A DNA stretch of 64,000 nucleotides from Solwaraspora sp. WMMD791. GTDB taxonomy: Bacteria > Actinomycetota > Actinomycetes > Mycobacteriales > Micromonosporaceae. A program made the position numbers and the translations under genes. Where the stretch lies: positions 1,178,001 through 1,242,000 of the forward strand of contig NZ_CP120737.1 of assembly GCF_029581195.1 (NCBI RefSeq), in the 5' to 3' direction. Below, piece after piece: positions 41,608-50,001 of this stretch. Under the pieces are notes generated by a model. That model ran no database searches. It had not been told where the DNA came from and saw only the letters and a program-made list of their open reading frames with translations. Positions within the stretch are counted from its first letter, which is position 1. Each line of letters starts with the position of its first letter.

Positions 41608-43896
41608 TCAGCCGCCGCTGAGCCGGCGACCGACCGAGGAGATCAACCGGTCGAGTTCCGAGCCGAACGGGTTGTCGTGCACCAGGTAGGTCCAGGTCGC
41701 GCTCGGTCGCACCAGCTGTGCCTCGTCGGGCTGCCAGTCCTCGTCGAACTCCGTCTCCTCGAAGGTGGCCACCGTGCGTGCCTCGATCTCGGGGATCAGC
41801 TGGTTGAAGGCCGGTACGGCGGCCCGGTGGAACTCGTCGAGCGGATCGAGCCGGCCGAGTGCCCGCAGGTGCACGCCCTCACGTACCTCGGACAGCTCGG
41901 CGAGGTGCTCGGCCCAGAGCCGGTCGAGGTGATAGAGGGCGATGCTGCGCGCCGCGCGCGACAACAGGTCCTCGTCCATGTCCGCGCACCGTTGCGGGAA
42001 CCGCTCCATCAGCATCAGCGCGGCGACCTCACTGGTGAGCAGTCGCTCACGCCGCTCGGCGAGCGCCTTGCGTTGCTGCTCGATGACCACGCTGTAGCGC
42101 CAGGTGTTGCGGTGGATCTCGTAGTCGACGCCCTCGGCGATGCGCTGGGCGTGCTCGATCGCGAAGTCCACCTGCTCGTCCTGCACGATGCCGTCGGCGG
42201 TCATCCGTGGCGATGGCGGGATCGCGTCCGGCGCGTGCCGGACGACCAGATCGTCCTCCAGGCTGACGAAGAAGACCGAGCCGCCCGGGTCGCCCTGGCG
42301 ACCCGCCCGGCCACGCAGCTGGTTGTCGACCCTGCGGCTGTCGTGCCGGCCGCTGCCGATCACGTACAACCCGCCAAGCTCCGCGACCTGGTCGCGGTCG
42401 GCCTGGTCGCTGCCACCGAGCCGGATGTCCACACCGCGCCCGGCCATCTGGGTGGAGACAGTCACCGCGCCGAGGGCGCCCGCCTCGGCGATGATCGCCG
42501 CTTCCTCGTCGTCGTTCTTGGCGTTGAGCACCACGCACCGCACCCCGGCCTCGCCGAGCGCCGCCGCCAGCGACTCCGACTCCTTGACGTCGAGGGTGCC
42601 GACCAGCACCGGTCGGCCGGTGGCGTGCGCCGAGCTGATCTCCGCGACCAGCGCCTCGTCCTTCTCCGCGCGGGTGGCGTAGATCCGGTCCGGCTCGTCG
42701 ACGCGCACGCACGGCGTGTGCGGCGGGATCACCGCCACCTCGAGCTTGAAGAACTCCCGCAGCTGGTCACCGACGAGCACCGCCGTCGCCGTCATGCCGC
42801 ACAGGGTGCGGTACATCGCCACGAACGCCTGCACCGTGGTGGTGCCGAGCACCTCGCCCTCGGCGGTCGCGGCCAGCCCCTCCTTGGCCTCGACCGCAGC
42901 CTGCAGCCCGTCGGGCCACCGGCGGCGCTGGGCCACCCGGCCGCGCATCTCGTCGACCAGCTCCACCACGCCGTCGCGCACGATGTAGTCGACGTCGCGT
43001 TTGAGCAACGCGTGGGCGTGCAGGGCCACGTGCACGGCGGACAGCTGCTCGACGTTGTCGTCGGCGTACAGATCGATGCCCTCGAGCTTGGCCTCGACGG
43101 TGGCCAGGCCGACCGAGGTGAAGGCCACGCTACGGCCGTCCTCGGCGACCTCGTAGTCGCGGTCCGCCCGCAACCCGCGTACCAGGGCTGCGGCGGTGTG
43201 CACCGGATCCTGCTCGCTGGTGACGGCGCCGGCGAGCACCATCGGCACCCGGGCCTCGTCGATCAGGATGGAGTCGGCCTCGTCGACGATCGCGGTGGAC
43301 AGCGACGGCTGGACCCGGTCGGCGATGTCGGTGACCAACTGGTCGCGCAGGAAGTCGAAGCCGGCTTCGCTCACCGACACGTAGGTCACGTCCCGCTGGT
43401 ACGCCTCTCGGCGCTGCTGCGGGGTGCTGCTCTCGGTGACCCAGCCGACGGAGAGTCCGAGCAAGTCGTACACCGGTGCCATCCACTCGGCGTCCCGGCG
43501 CGCCAGGTAGTCGTTGACCGTGAGCACGTGCACCGGACCGTTGCCGCGCCGCACGTGACCGTACGCGGCGATCGTGGCGGTCAGGGTCTTGCCCTCACCG
43601 GTGGCCATCTCCGCTACCTTGCCGGCGAGCAGCGACATCGCGCCCAGCAACTGTTCGTCGAAGGGGCGCTCGCCGATCGCCCGCCGGGCGGCCTCCCGAC
43701 CGATCGCGCAGATCTCGACGAACTCGCTGGCCCGACCGGCCGCTTCGGTCAGCGCGGTGTCCTCCAGCGCCTTCAGGTCTTCTTCCCGGTCGGCGATCGC
43801 GGGGAGCAACTTCGCCAACGGGGCCAGGTCGACCGTACTTCCCGGCCGCTGGAGGAAACGCCGGAACCGACTCTTCAGACGCTGCGACACACCCAT
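41608..43896 (-). CDS. secA2: Accessory Sec-system ATPase SecA2
   Basis: Preprotein translocase ATPase of 762 aa, shorter than housekeeping SecA (about 900 aa) and close to mycobacterial SecA2. Nucleotide-binding domain 1 has Walker A MATGEGKT and the DEAD motif TAIVDEADSILID. The preprotein cross-linking domain follows. NBD2 has STQMAGRGVDIRLGG and QLRGRAGRQGDPG. The C-terminal zinc-binding tail of SecA1 is absent. The start is ATG 43896; the open frame reaches 44556 but would cover the divergent gpgS. SecA2 exports a small subset of proteins, often without signal peptides. Confidence 0.93.
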   Translation of the reverse strand: MGVSQRLKSRFRRFLQRPGSTVDLAPLAKLLPAIADREEDLKALEDTALTEAAGRASEFVEICAIGREAARRAIGERPFDEQLLGAMSLLAGKVAEMATGEGKTLTATIAAYGHVRRGNGPVHVLTVNDYLARRDAEWMAPVYDLLGLSVGWVTESSTPQQRREAYQRDVTYVSVSEAGFDFLRDQLVTDIADRVQPSLSTAIVDEADSILIDEARVPMVLAGAVTSEQDPVHTAAALVRGLRADRDYEVAEDGRSVAFTSVGLATVEAKLEGIDLYADDNVEQLSAVHVALHAHALLKRDVDYIVRDGVVELVDEMRGRVAQRRRWPDGLQAAVEAKEGLAATAEGEVLGTTTVQAFVAMYRTLCGMTATAVLVGDQLREFFKLEVAVIPPHTPCVRVDEPDRIYATRAEKDEALVAEISSAHATGRPVLVGTLDVKESESLAAALGEAGVRCVVLNAKNDDEEAAIIAEAGALGAVTVSTQMAGRGVDIRLGGSDQADRDQVAELGGLYVIGSGRHDSRRVDNQLRGRAGRQGDPGGSVFFVSLEDDLVVRHAPDAIPPSPRMTADGIVQDEQVDFAIEHAQRIAEGVDYEIHRNTWRYSVVIEQQRKALAERRERLLTSEVAALMLMERFPQRCADMDEDLLSRAARSIALYHLDRLWAEHLAELSEVREGVHLRALGRLDPLDEFHRAAVPAFNQLIPEIEARTVATFEETEFDEDWQPDEAQLVRPSATWTYLVHDNPFGSELDRLISSVGRRLSGG

Positions 43897-44077
43897 GTCG
43901 GTCAACGCTACGCGACCCGTGCGCGATCCGGCGCCCCGCCCGGCCCGGACACGGCGATCGGGACCGGGGCGACGGTCGCGGCGACCCGGTGGGCGCACCC
44001 CGGCACGACCCGCAGGCATACCTGGTTGACCCACGGGTAGCCCACGTGCAGTCGTGAGGGTCGTCAGGGGGTGGATC

Positions 44078-45088
44078 ATGGGTGACGCACGAACGGGCAT
44101 CACTGCCACGGTCGAGGACTGGGCTGCCCGCCGGACCGCGTCCGCCGGCCGCTGGACCCCCTGGGAGCTGGCCATGGCCAAACAGGGGCGGCGGGTGAGC
44201 GTGGTCCTGCCGGCCCGCAACGAGGAGGCCACGGTGGGCGCGATCGTGGGATCGATCCGCGACCATCTGGTCGACCGGGTGCCGCTGGTCGACGACGTGG
44301 TGGTGGTCGACTCGCGCTCGCACGACGCCACGGCGGCGGTGGCCACCGCCGCCGGCGCCCGGGTCGTCAGCCAGGACGAGATGACCCGGGGACTGCCCCG
44401 ACTGGAGGGCAAGGGCGACGCGCTGTGGGCCGGGCTGGCCGCCAGCGACGGCGACCTGGTCGCCTTCGTCGACGCCGATCTGCGGGAGTTCCAGCCGGCG
44501 TTCGTCACCGGCCTGCTCGGGCCGCTGCTCACCGACGACTCGGTGAGCTTCGTCAAGGGTTTCTACCATCGGCCGCTGGTCCGGTCGAGTGACGTCGAGG
44601 CCGACGCCGGTGGACGGGTCACGGAGATCATGGCCCGGCCGTTGTTCAACCTCTTCTGGCCGGATCTGGCCGGCTTCGTGCAGCCGCTCGCCGGCGAGTA
44701 CGCCGCCCGACGCGCTGTGCTGGAGCAGATCCCGTTCGTCTCCGGGTACGGCGTGGAGACCGCCATGCTCATCGACCTGCTCGACGTCTGTGGCCTGGAC
44801 GCACTCGCCCAGGTCGACCTCGGTGAACGGCGGCACCGTCACCAGAGCACCGAGGCGCTGGGGCGCATGTCGGCGCAGATCCTGCTGACCGCGTGGTCCC
44901 GGCTCTACCGCAAGGGCTGGGTGATCTCGCAGCGTCCACCGGGCAGTCTGCTCACCCAGTTCCGGCGCGGCGACGCGGTGGCGCTGAGCAGCCTGGAGCG
45001 CGAAATCGTGGTCAGCGACGTGTCCGTACAGGAGCGTCCGCCGCTGGGCCGGCACCGCAACGCGCTCGCCGTAGCGGCCGCCGGCTGA
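44078..45088 (+). CDS. gpgS: Glucosyl-3-phosphoglycerate synthase
   Basis: Retaining GT-A (family 81) glycosyltransferase of 336 aa that transfers glucose from an NDP-glucose to 3-phosphoglycerate, the first step toward glucosylglycerate and, in mycobacteria, methylglucose lipopolysaccharide. Motifs are VSVVLPARNEEATVG for nucleotide binding, the metal-binding FVDADLREF, VSFVKGFYHRP and the substrate loop PLAGEYAARR. The start is ATG 44078 after AGGGGGTG. It is divergent from secA2. It could supply a compatible solute, since glucosylglycerate accumulates under nitrogen or salt stress. Confidence 0.92.
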   Translation: MGDARTGITATVEDWAARRTASAGRWTPWELAMAKQGRRVSVVLPARNEEATVGAIVGSIRDHLVDRVPLVDDVVVVDSRSHDATAAVATAAGARVVSQDEMTRGLPRLEGKGDALWAGLAASDGDLVAFVDADLREFQPAFVTGLLGPLLTDDSVSFVKGFYHRPLVRSSDVEADAGGRVTEIMARPLFNLFWPDLAGFVQPLAGEYAARRAVLEQIPFVSGYGVETAMLIDLLDVCGLDALAQVDLGERRHRHQSTEALGRMSAQILLTAWSRLYRKGWVISQRPPGSLLTQFRRGDAVALSSLEREIVVSDVSVQERPPLGRHRNALAVAAAG

Positions 45089-45102
45089 ACCGGCACCGAC
45101 CG

Positions 45103-45122
45103 CCGGACCGCGCGCGGTCCGG
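45103..45122. terminator. 20-bp palindrome between gpgS and small membrane gene
   Basis: CCGGACCGCG joined to its exact complement CGCGGTCCGG, 14 nt after the gpgS stop and 22 nt before the stop of the convergent 56-aa gene. It is a probable bidirectional terminator. Confidence 0.6.
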
Positions 45123-45143
45123 CCGCCCCGCGCGCGGGCCGCG

Positions 45144-45314
45144 CTAGTTCTTGCTGGGTTTGGTGGCGCTGAAGACCACCAGGCCCACCACCACGCCGAT
45201 CAGGGCGATCGCCCCGGAGTTCGAGGTGTCCTCCCCGGCGCCGGAGATCCCGAAGGCGAACGTCGCCGCGCCGGCCACGACCGCTGCCATCATGCGATGT
45301 CCACGTTGCTTCAC
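45144..45314 (-). CDS. Small membrane protein (56 aa)
   Basis: Short conserved-looking actinobacterial protein with two hydrophobic segments (MMAAVVAGAATFAFGI and AIALIGVVVGLVVFSA) separated by the polar GAGEDTSNSG, and a basic C-terminus TKPSKN. It may cross the membrane twice. The start is GTG 45314 or one of the ATGs at 45293/45290. It is too short for family assignment. Its neighbours are gpgS (convergent) and the sigma-STAS gene on the same strand 86 nt upstream. Confidence 0.6.
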   Translation of the reverse strand: MKQRGHRMMAAVVAGAATFAFGISGAGEDTSNSGAIALIGVVVGLVVFSATKPSKN

Positions 45315-45400
45315 GCCTGCGCACGTTACGGAAGGTGACGCCCGAGCGCCGACGGTGCGGCCCGGATGTCCCCCGATCGGGTCACCGTCGGGGTACGGGG

Positions 45401-46540
45401 TCAGGTGAACAACGGTGCCAGGCCCGCCACGATCAGGCTGCGCCGCACGTACGGTTGCGGATCGGCGATCCGCAACCGTACGGCGGCCCGGCGGGCGGCC
45501 TCGTGGCTGGCCAGCAGCGCCGCGATGCCGGCGGCGTCGATGAAGCCGACACCGTCGAGGTCGACGAGCACCTCGTCGGTGCCGGCGGCGCAGACCACGT
45601 CCACGAGCGCGCAGCGGACCCGCTCCGCGGCCGACCGGTCCAGTTCGCCCCGGATGCCGACCTGGACCCGGCCGTCGGCCCGGTCCACCGACACCGTCAC
45701 CGCGTCCGGCGGCTCCGGCGGGGCGCCGGTGGACTCCCACCTCGGCGGGGTGTCGGTGAGCATCGCCTGGCGCAGCCAGGTCAGAGTGCGCGACAACAGC
45801 CGGGAGACGTGCATCTGGGAGATACCGAACTCTGCGGCGATGTCGGACTGGGTGTAGTTGCCGTAGAAGCGCATCGCGAGGATCCGGCGCTCGCGGGCGG
45901 GCAGCCGGTACAACAGTCCGCTGACGGTGAGCCGGTCGTCGACCGATTCCAGGTCGGCGTCGAGTGCACCGAACATGTCGCCGAGTTCGGCCGGGCCGTC
46001 GTCACCGACCGGTCCGTTGAGCGAGGCCGGGGTGTAGCCGGCGGCCGACTCCAGCGCGGCCAGGATGTCCTCCTCGGAGGTCTCCAGCCGCGCCGCCAGC
46101 TCCGCCACCGTCGGTGACCGGGACAGCTCACTGGTCAGGACGGCGGTGGCCTGGCTGACCTCGATCGTCAAGTCCTGCAACCGCCGAGGGACGTGTACCC
46201 CCCAGGTGCGGTCGCGGAAGTGGCGTTTGATCTCGCCGGTGATGGTGACGGCGGCGTAGGCGGTGAAGGACCCGCGTTCGGGGTCGTAGCGGTCCACCGC
46301 CTTGACCAGGCCGAGTCGCGCCACCTGCTCCAGGTCCTCCAACGGCTCGCCGCGGCCGCGGTAGCGACGGGCGAGCCGGCCGGCGAACGGCAACGCCAAC
46401 TGGACCAGTTCATCCCGCAGGTGATCCCGTCGCCGGCCTTCGGACTGCTCCGCGAAACGGGCCGCATAGGACAGTGCGGCCCCGTCCAGATCCTCCAGCG
46501 CGTGTTCCGAACGAGTCGCGGTACGTCGTTGTCCGGACAT
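45401..46540 (-). CDS. SigB/SigF-family sigma factor fused to a STAS domain lacking the phospho-serine
   Basis: General-stress type RNA polymerase sigma factor joined to an anti-anti-sigma (STAS) domain in one 379-aa chain. Region 2 contains LEDLEQVARLGLVKAVDRYD, region 3 TWGVHVPRRLQDL and region 4 YTQSDIAAEFGISQMHVSRLL. After a Pro-rich linker (about aa 262-275) the STAS domain begins. Its signature reads FIDAAGIAALL with D335-A336-A337-G338, where SpoIIAA-type proteins have DSSG, so the kinase-phosphorylated Ser is missing. The domain may therefore bind an anti-sigma factor regardless of kinase state. The start is ATG 46540. The matching promoter type occurs before several genes in the window. 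Confidence 0.9.
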   Translation of the reverse strand: MSGQRRTATRSEHALEDLDGAALSYAARFAEQSEGRRRDHLRDELVQLALPFAGRLARRYRGRGEPLEDLEQVARLGLVKAVDRYDPERGSFTAYAAVTITGEIKRHFRDRTWGVHVPRRLQDLTIEVSQATAVLTSELSRSPTVAELAARLETSEEDILAALESAAGYTPASLNGPVGDDGPAELGDMFGALDADLESVDDRLTVSGLLYRLPARERRILAMRFYGNYTQSDIAAEFGISQMHVSRLLSRTLTWLRQAMLTDTPPRWESTGAPPEPPDAVTVSVDRADGRVQVGIRGELDRSAAERVRCALVDVVCAAGTDEVLVDLDGVGFIDAAGIAALLASHEAARRAAVRLRIADPQPYVRRSLIVAGLAPLFT

Positions 46541-46737
46541 TCCGCCCCTCCCGGTGATCCGGCTCTGAGCTGCACGTTCCGGTATCCGGGCTCGGTCACC
46601 GACCAGGCCCCCTCGCCGGAGCACCGATCCCTATGCCGGACCTTACTGCCAGTGACGGGGCCGCCCAATCCATAGGCGCTAACTGGCGCGAAAATTCCAC
46701 GCACGGCACCCGGTCGTCGGCGCACCGGTGCCGCGTC

Positions 46738-47844
46738 TCATCCGGTCGCCGGATCCAGATAGCGCAGCACCGCACCGACGCCGCCGTTGAGGTCCGCCTC
46801 TCCCGGGCCTACCAGCACCAGGTCGGCGTCGGTGCCGGCCAACGCCCGCAGCAACGCCGCGTCGGCGCGCACCTCACGCGGCGCGGCCACCGACATGGCG
46901 GTCAATTCGTCCGGTTCCAGTGCGATGTGAGTCGGCTCCGGCCCGATCCACAGCCGCTGCGTCGACGACGGATCGTCGACGAGCAGGAGGGTGTCGACCT
47001 GCGCCCGCTGCAGGGCGTCGACCACGGCGCCGAGACCGTCGCCGCGGCCCCGCTGAGCGCCGTACCGGTCCAGGGCCTGATCGGTGTGTGCGGCCGCCAC
47101 CTCGGCGATCGCCTGAATGGTGACCTCGGTCAACGGTTCCGGGTCCGCTCCCACGGCGCGCGAACCGACGTCGGTCTGCACCGTCCGCGACTGCCAGCGA
47201 CGCGGCAGTTCGCTGATCAGCAACTCGCGGGCCTGTGGGTCACCGGCCACGACGAGGACCTCGGCACCCACCTGGTCGGCGAGGGCTGCGGTGGCGGCCG
47301 CGCTGTGCCCGGCGTTGCGCTGCCAGCTGACCTCGGCCGCCCGCTGGAACCGCGCCTGTGACCAGGCCCCCGGGTTGACCTTACGGATCGGGTGGCTGGC
47401 CGGACCGGCGACGTTCGCCTGCCGGGGCAGGCCACCGGCGCTGACCGCGTCGATGTCGGCACCGGTCCGGCTGACCAGCACGCGCAACCAGCTGATCTCC
47501 TCGCCGCGCTGAGCGACCAGCGGCATCGCGTGGGGCAGCGGCCCCACGGCGGCCAGATCGCGACGCGGCGGCGCGGGCAGGTAGTTCTGCAGGACCACCT
47601 CTCCGTCCGTGGCGCTCAACGCCAGACCGTACTCGCCGGCACGGGGAACGTGGCGCAGCACCGCGTGGCCGAGCGCGGCGATCGAGGGCTGGTCCGCACC
47701 CTGCTGTTCGAGCTGCTGTCGCAGCGCCCGCCAGCGCAGTTCGAGCGCTTCCACCGCGTCCTCGGTGTCGCGTGACGCGTCCAGGTAGACCGAGGCCCAG
47801 GGGCCCGGCCGGGAGTACAGCGGTTGCAGAAACGACAGATCCAT
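46738..47844 (-). CDS. Rv2629/Balon-type protein (aeRF1-like, ribosome hibernation family)
   Basis: Protein of 368 aa of the actinobacterial Rv2629 family, related to archaeal/eukaryotic release factor 1 and to the hibernation factor Balon. The N-terminal YSRPGPWASVYLDASRDTED is typical. The central domain has VVAGDPQARELLISELP, and the C-terminal eL8-like domain VDTLLLVDDPSSTQRLWIG and DADLVLVGPGEADL. Homologues occupy the ribosomal A site in stressed or dormant cells; that role here is inferred. A GGGTAT element on its strand at 47872-47877 hints at stress-sigma control, but the -35 is imperfect. It lies about 200 nt upstream of the sigma-STAS gene on the same strand. Confidence 0.85.
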   Translation of the reverse strand: MDLSFLQPLYSRPGPWASVYLDASRDTEDAVEALELRWRALRQQLEQQGADQPSIAALGHAVLRHVPRAGEYGLALSATDGEVVLQNYLPAPPRRDLAAVGPLPHAMPLVAQRGEEISWLRVLVSRTGADIDAVSAGGLPRQANVAGPASHPIRKVNPGAWSQARFQRAAEVSWQRNAGHSAAATAALADQVGAEVLVVAGDPQARELLISELPRRWQSRTVQTDVGSRAVGADPEPLTEVTIQAIAEVAAAHTDQALDRYGAQRGRGDGLGAVVDALQRAQVDTLLLVDDPSSTQRLWIGPEPTHIALEPDELTAMSVAAPREVRADAALLRALAGTDADLVLVGPGEADLNGGVGAVLRYLDPATG

Positions 47845-47871
47845 GACGCACCCCCTCCTCTCCGGGCCGAC

Positions 47872-47877
47872 ATACCC
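47872..47877 (-). promoter_or_regulatory. GGGTAT element upstream of the Balon-type gene
   Basis: Minus-strand GGGTAT, 27 nt before the start codon, the right distance for a SigB/F-type -10. Upstream only GATT with a 13-nt spacer is found, so the match is partial. The surrounding 47880-47970 segment is unusually AT-rich. Confidence 0.35.
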
Positions 47878-48000
47878 AGCTGGTCGTACAAATCACCGCA
47901 AATCAAACCTCAATCGCCCCATGAGTGCCATTCATTCACGGCATTCACTTTCGGCGATCGATACAATCCGTAAATAGGCGACGACTTTGGGTGGTTAGAC

Positions 48001-48549
48001 ATGGATCCGGAGCTCTTCCCTGAGCGGGCCGCACACCGGCCGGGACCGATCATCACCGGGCACGTGGTCCGCCTGGTGGGGGGCTACTCGCGGCCGATCA
48101 AGGTCGGCCAGCCGATCCTGATCGGCGTCCTCGCGGCAGCCGGCGTCCTCCGGGCCCTCGGTGCCGCCCTGGCGTCACTGCGACTGGCGGGCAGCGGCTC
48201 CACCGCCGCCCGACGCAAGTGGAAGCAACTACGGACCGGACCCGAGTTCCTGGTCACGCCGCTGCACATCCGCGACACCAGCGGCGTCCTGTGCGAGATG
48301 GAGATCCACGGACACGTACCGCAGAGCGCGCTGGACCCCAGCGACCACGTCCAGGTGACGGTTCGCCGGCAGAAGGATCCGGAGCTACCGCCCCGGGTCG
48401 AACGGATCGTCAACCTGACCACCGGCCAGTTCCTGACTCCGCGGACCCCGACGGTCTGGTCACATCTCGGTCCGGCACTGTTGTTCCAGGCGTTCCTCGG
48501 GGTACTGGTCGTCGTCGCGCTCGCCGCAGCCGTCCTGGTGCTGCGGTGA
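48001..48549 (+). CDS. Conserved hypothetical membrane protein
   Basis: Protein of 182 aa, not recognised. One hydrophobic segment lies at about aa 38-60 (ILIGVLAAAGVLRALGAALA). A soluble middle part (about 70-150) has FLVTPLHIRDTSGVLCEMEI and VQVTVRRQKDPELPPRVERI and looks like a small beta barrel. A C-terminal membrane helix (ALLFQAFLGVLVVVALAAAV) ends at the last residue. The middle domain should face the cytoplasm or the outside depending on topology. The start is ATG 48001. The AT-rich DNA upstream contains a TACAAT at 47963-47968 that could be its -10. Function is unknown. Confidence 0.7.
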   Translation: MDPELFPERAAHRPGPIITGHVVRLVGGYSRPIKVGQPILIGVLAAAGVLRALGAALASLRLAGSGSTAARRKWKQLRTGPEFLVTPLHIRDTSGVLCEMEIHGHVPQSALDPSDHVQVTVRRQKDPELPPRVERIVNLTTGQFLTPRTPTVWSHLGPALLFQAFLGVLVVVALAAAVLVLR

Positions 48550-48735
48550 GCCGGGCCGACCGGGCCCCGGCCACTAGGTGATCCACCGGGTGCGTCCCTC
48601 CACCTGACGGAGGACCCGGCAGGCAGGAGTACTGCGTGAGACGGAGACGACGTCGGGACGACGGACCGAGGCCAGGGCGCCCTCCGTACGGGATCATGGG
48701 TCAATGACCCGCCCGCCGCGCCGACAGGCCGGACC

Positions 48736-49647
48736 GTGACCGCGCTGCTGATCTCCGTGGCGTTCGCCGTCGCCTCGGCCGGCGCGTACGCGCTCGGCGC
48801 GATCGCCCAGGAACGGCTCGCGGTGCGTCTCGGCGCACAGACCCCGTGGCGGGACATCCTGCGCGCCCTGCTGCGGGCACGTCGCTGGTGGCTGTCGGTG
48901 GCGCTGAACGCCGCCGGCGGGGGGCTGCACGTCGCCGCCCTGGCCTACGGGCCGCTGTCGGTGGTACAGCCGCTCGGTGTACTCACCCTCGTGCTGGCGC
49001 TGCCGATCGGTGCCGCCGTCAGCGCCCAGCGGATCACCCGACGGCAGTGGGGCGGGGCCACGGCCACCGTGGCCGGCCTCGTACTGCTGCTGGTGCTGAC
49101 CGTTCCTGGCAGCGGCGACGGCATGGACGCCGGCGACGCCGACACCCTCGTGCTGACCAGCGCCGCCGTGCTGGTCGCGACGATCGCCGGGACCATCCTC
49201 GTACGACGGCCGGTCCCCCGCAGCCTGATGTACGCCACCGCCGCCGGTGTGGCGTTCGCGATAGCCTCGGCGCTGACCCACGCGGTCACCCGGGAGTACG
49301 CCGACGGAGGGCCGTCGGCCCTGTTCACACCCACCGTGCCGGCGATCGCGGCGATGGCGGTGGCCGGTGTGCTGCTGTCCCAGCTCGCCTACCGGGGCAG
49401 CGGCCTCGGTGCCCCGCTGGCCACCGTCACCCTGGCCAACCCGGTCGCCTCGGCGATCATCGGGGTGGTGCTGTTCGAGGAACGCTTCGCCACCGGCCCG
49501 GTCGCGATGACGCTGCTCGTCGCGGCCGGGGCCACCGCGTGCGCCGGTATCCTGCTGCTCGCGCCGCCGGCGGCACCGGCGGCGATACCGACCGAACCGG
49601 TCGCCGACGACCAGCCGCCGCGTACCCCGGCGCTGTGCCGACGCTGA
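48736..49647 (+). CDS. DMT-superfamily transporter (EamA/NIPA-like)
   Basis: Membrane transporter of 303 aa with about nine to ten membrane segments. The N-terminal half has the drug/metabolite transporter layout (FAVASAGAYALGAIAQERLA; LAYGPLSVVQPLGVLTLVLA), the last part resembling NIPA-like magnesium transporters. The second repeat contains ATVTLANPVASAIIGVVLFEE. The start is GTG 48736. The C-terminal 25 residues are Pro-rich and cytoplasmic. The substrate is not predictable. Confidence 0.85.
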   Translation: MTALLISVAFAVASAGAYALGAIAQERLAVRLGAQTPWRDILRALLRARRWWLSVALNAAGGGLHVAALAYGPLSVVQPLGVLTLVLALPIGAAVSAQRITRRQWGGATATVAGLVLLLVLTVPGSGDGMDAGDADTLVLTSAAVLVATIAGTILVRRPVPRSLMYATAAGVAFAIASALTHAVTREYADGGPSALFTPTVPAIAAMAVAGVLLSQLAYRGSGLGAPLATVTLANPVASAIIGVVLFEERFATGPVAMTLLVAAGATACAGILLLAPPAAPAAIPTEPVADDQPPRTPALCRR

Positions 49648-50001
49648 TCACTACCGCCGGATCCCGGACGCGTCACCGCCGCCCGGGCACCCCCACGCCG
49701 CGCGCCGGCCGTGTCTTCGGTCACCTCCGGCCGTTACGGGATGCGAATCCGGTCGTCATGCCGTTTGCTTGAGTACGGGCGACGACGCGCACCGCAGCGC
49801 GAGCCCGCCACGACCGGCCGATCGGCCACCCCTACCGCACCTCGTCGGCCGAACGGCCGGCGCACCTTCGCGCGTGCTCGCAGCAGACACCGCCGCACCA
49901 GAAACACCTCGCGCACCAGAAAGCAACACCGGAGCACCTCCCGCCCCTGCCGCCGCCGGTGCCGGCACCCGCACCTGCTCGTATGGATGGAGAAGATTGC
50001 G
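49648..50001. other. Non-coding C-rich leader before the GT4 gene
   Basis: No convincing gene is seen in these 354 nt. The stretch is C-rich on the plus strand and contains a short direct repeat GCACCAGAAA (around 49892 and 49914). No clear promoter hexamers are visible. It may hold the promoter and a long 5' leader of the glycosyltransferase gene. Confidence 0.5.

Noticed and set aside
40924-44040. A 1038-aa open frame on the plus strand opposite secA2
   Set aside because: It lies antisense to a clear SecA2 gene, is rich in Arg, Pro, His and Gln, and has no recognisable domain. Long antisense frames are expected in very GC-rich DNA.
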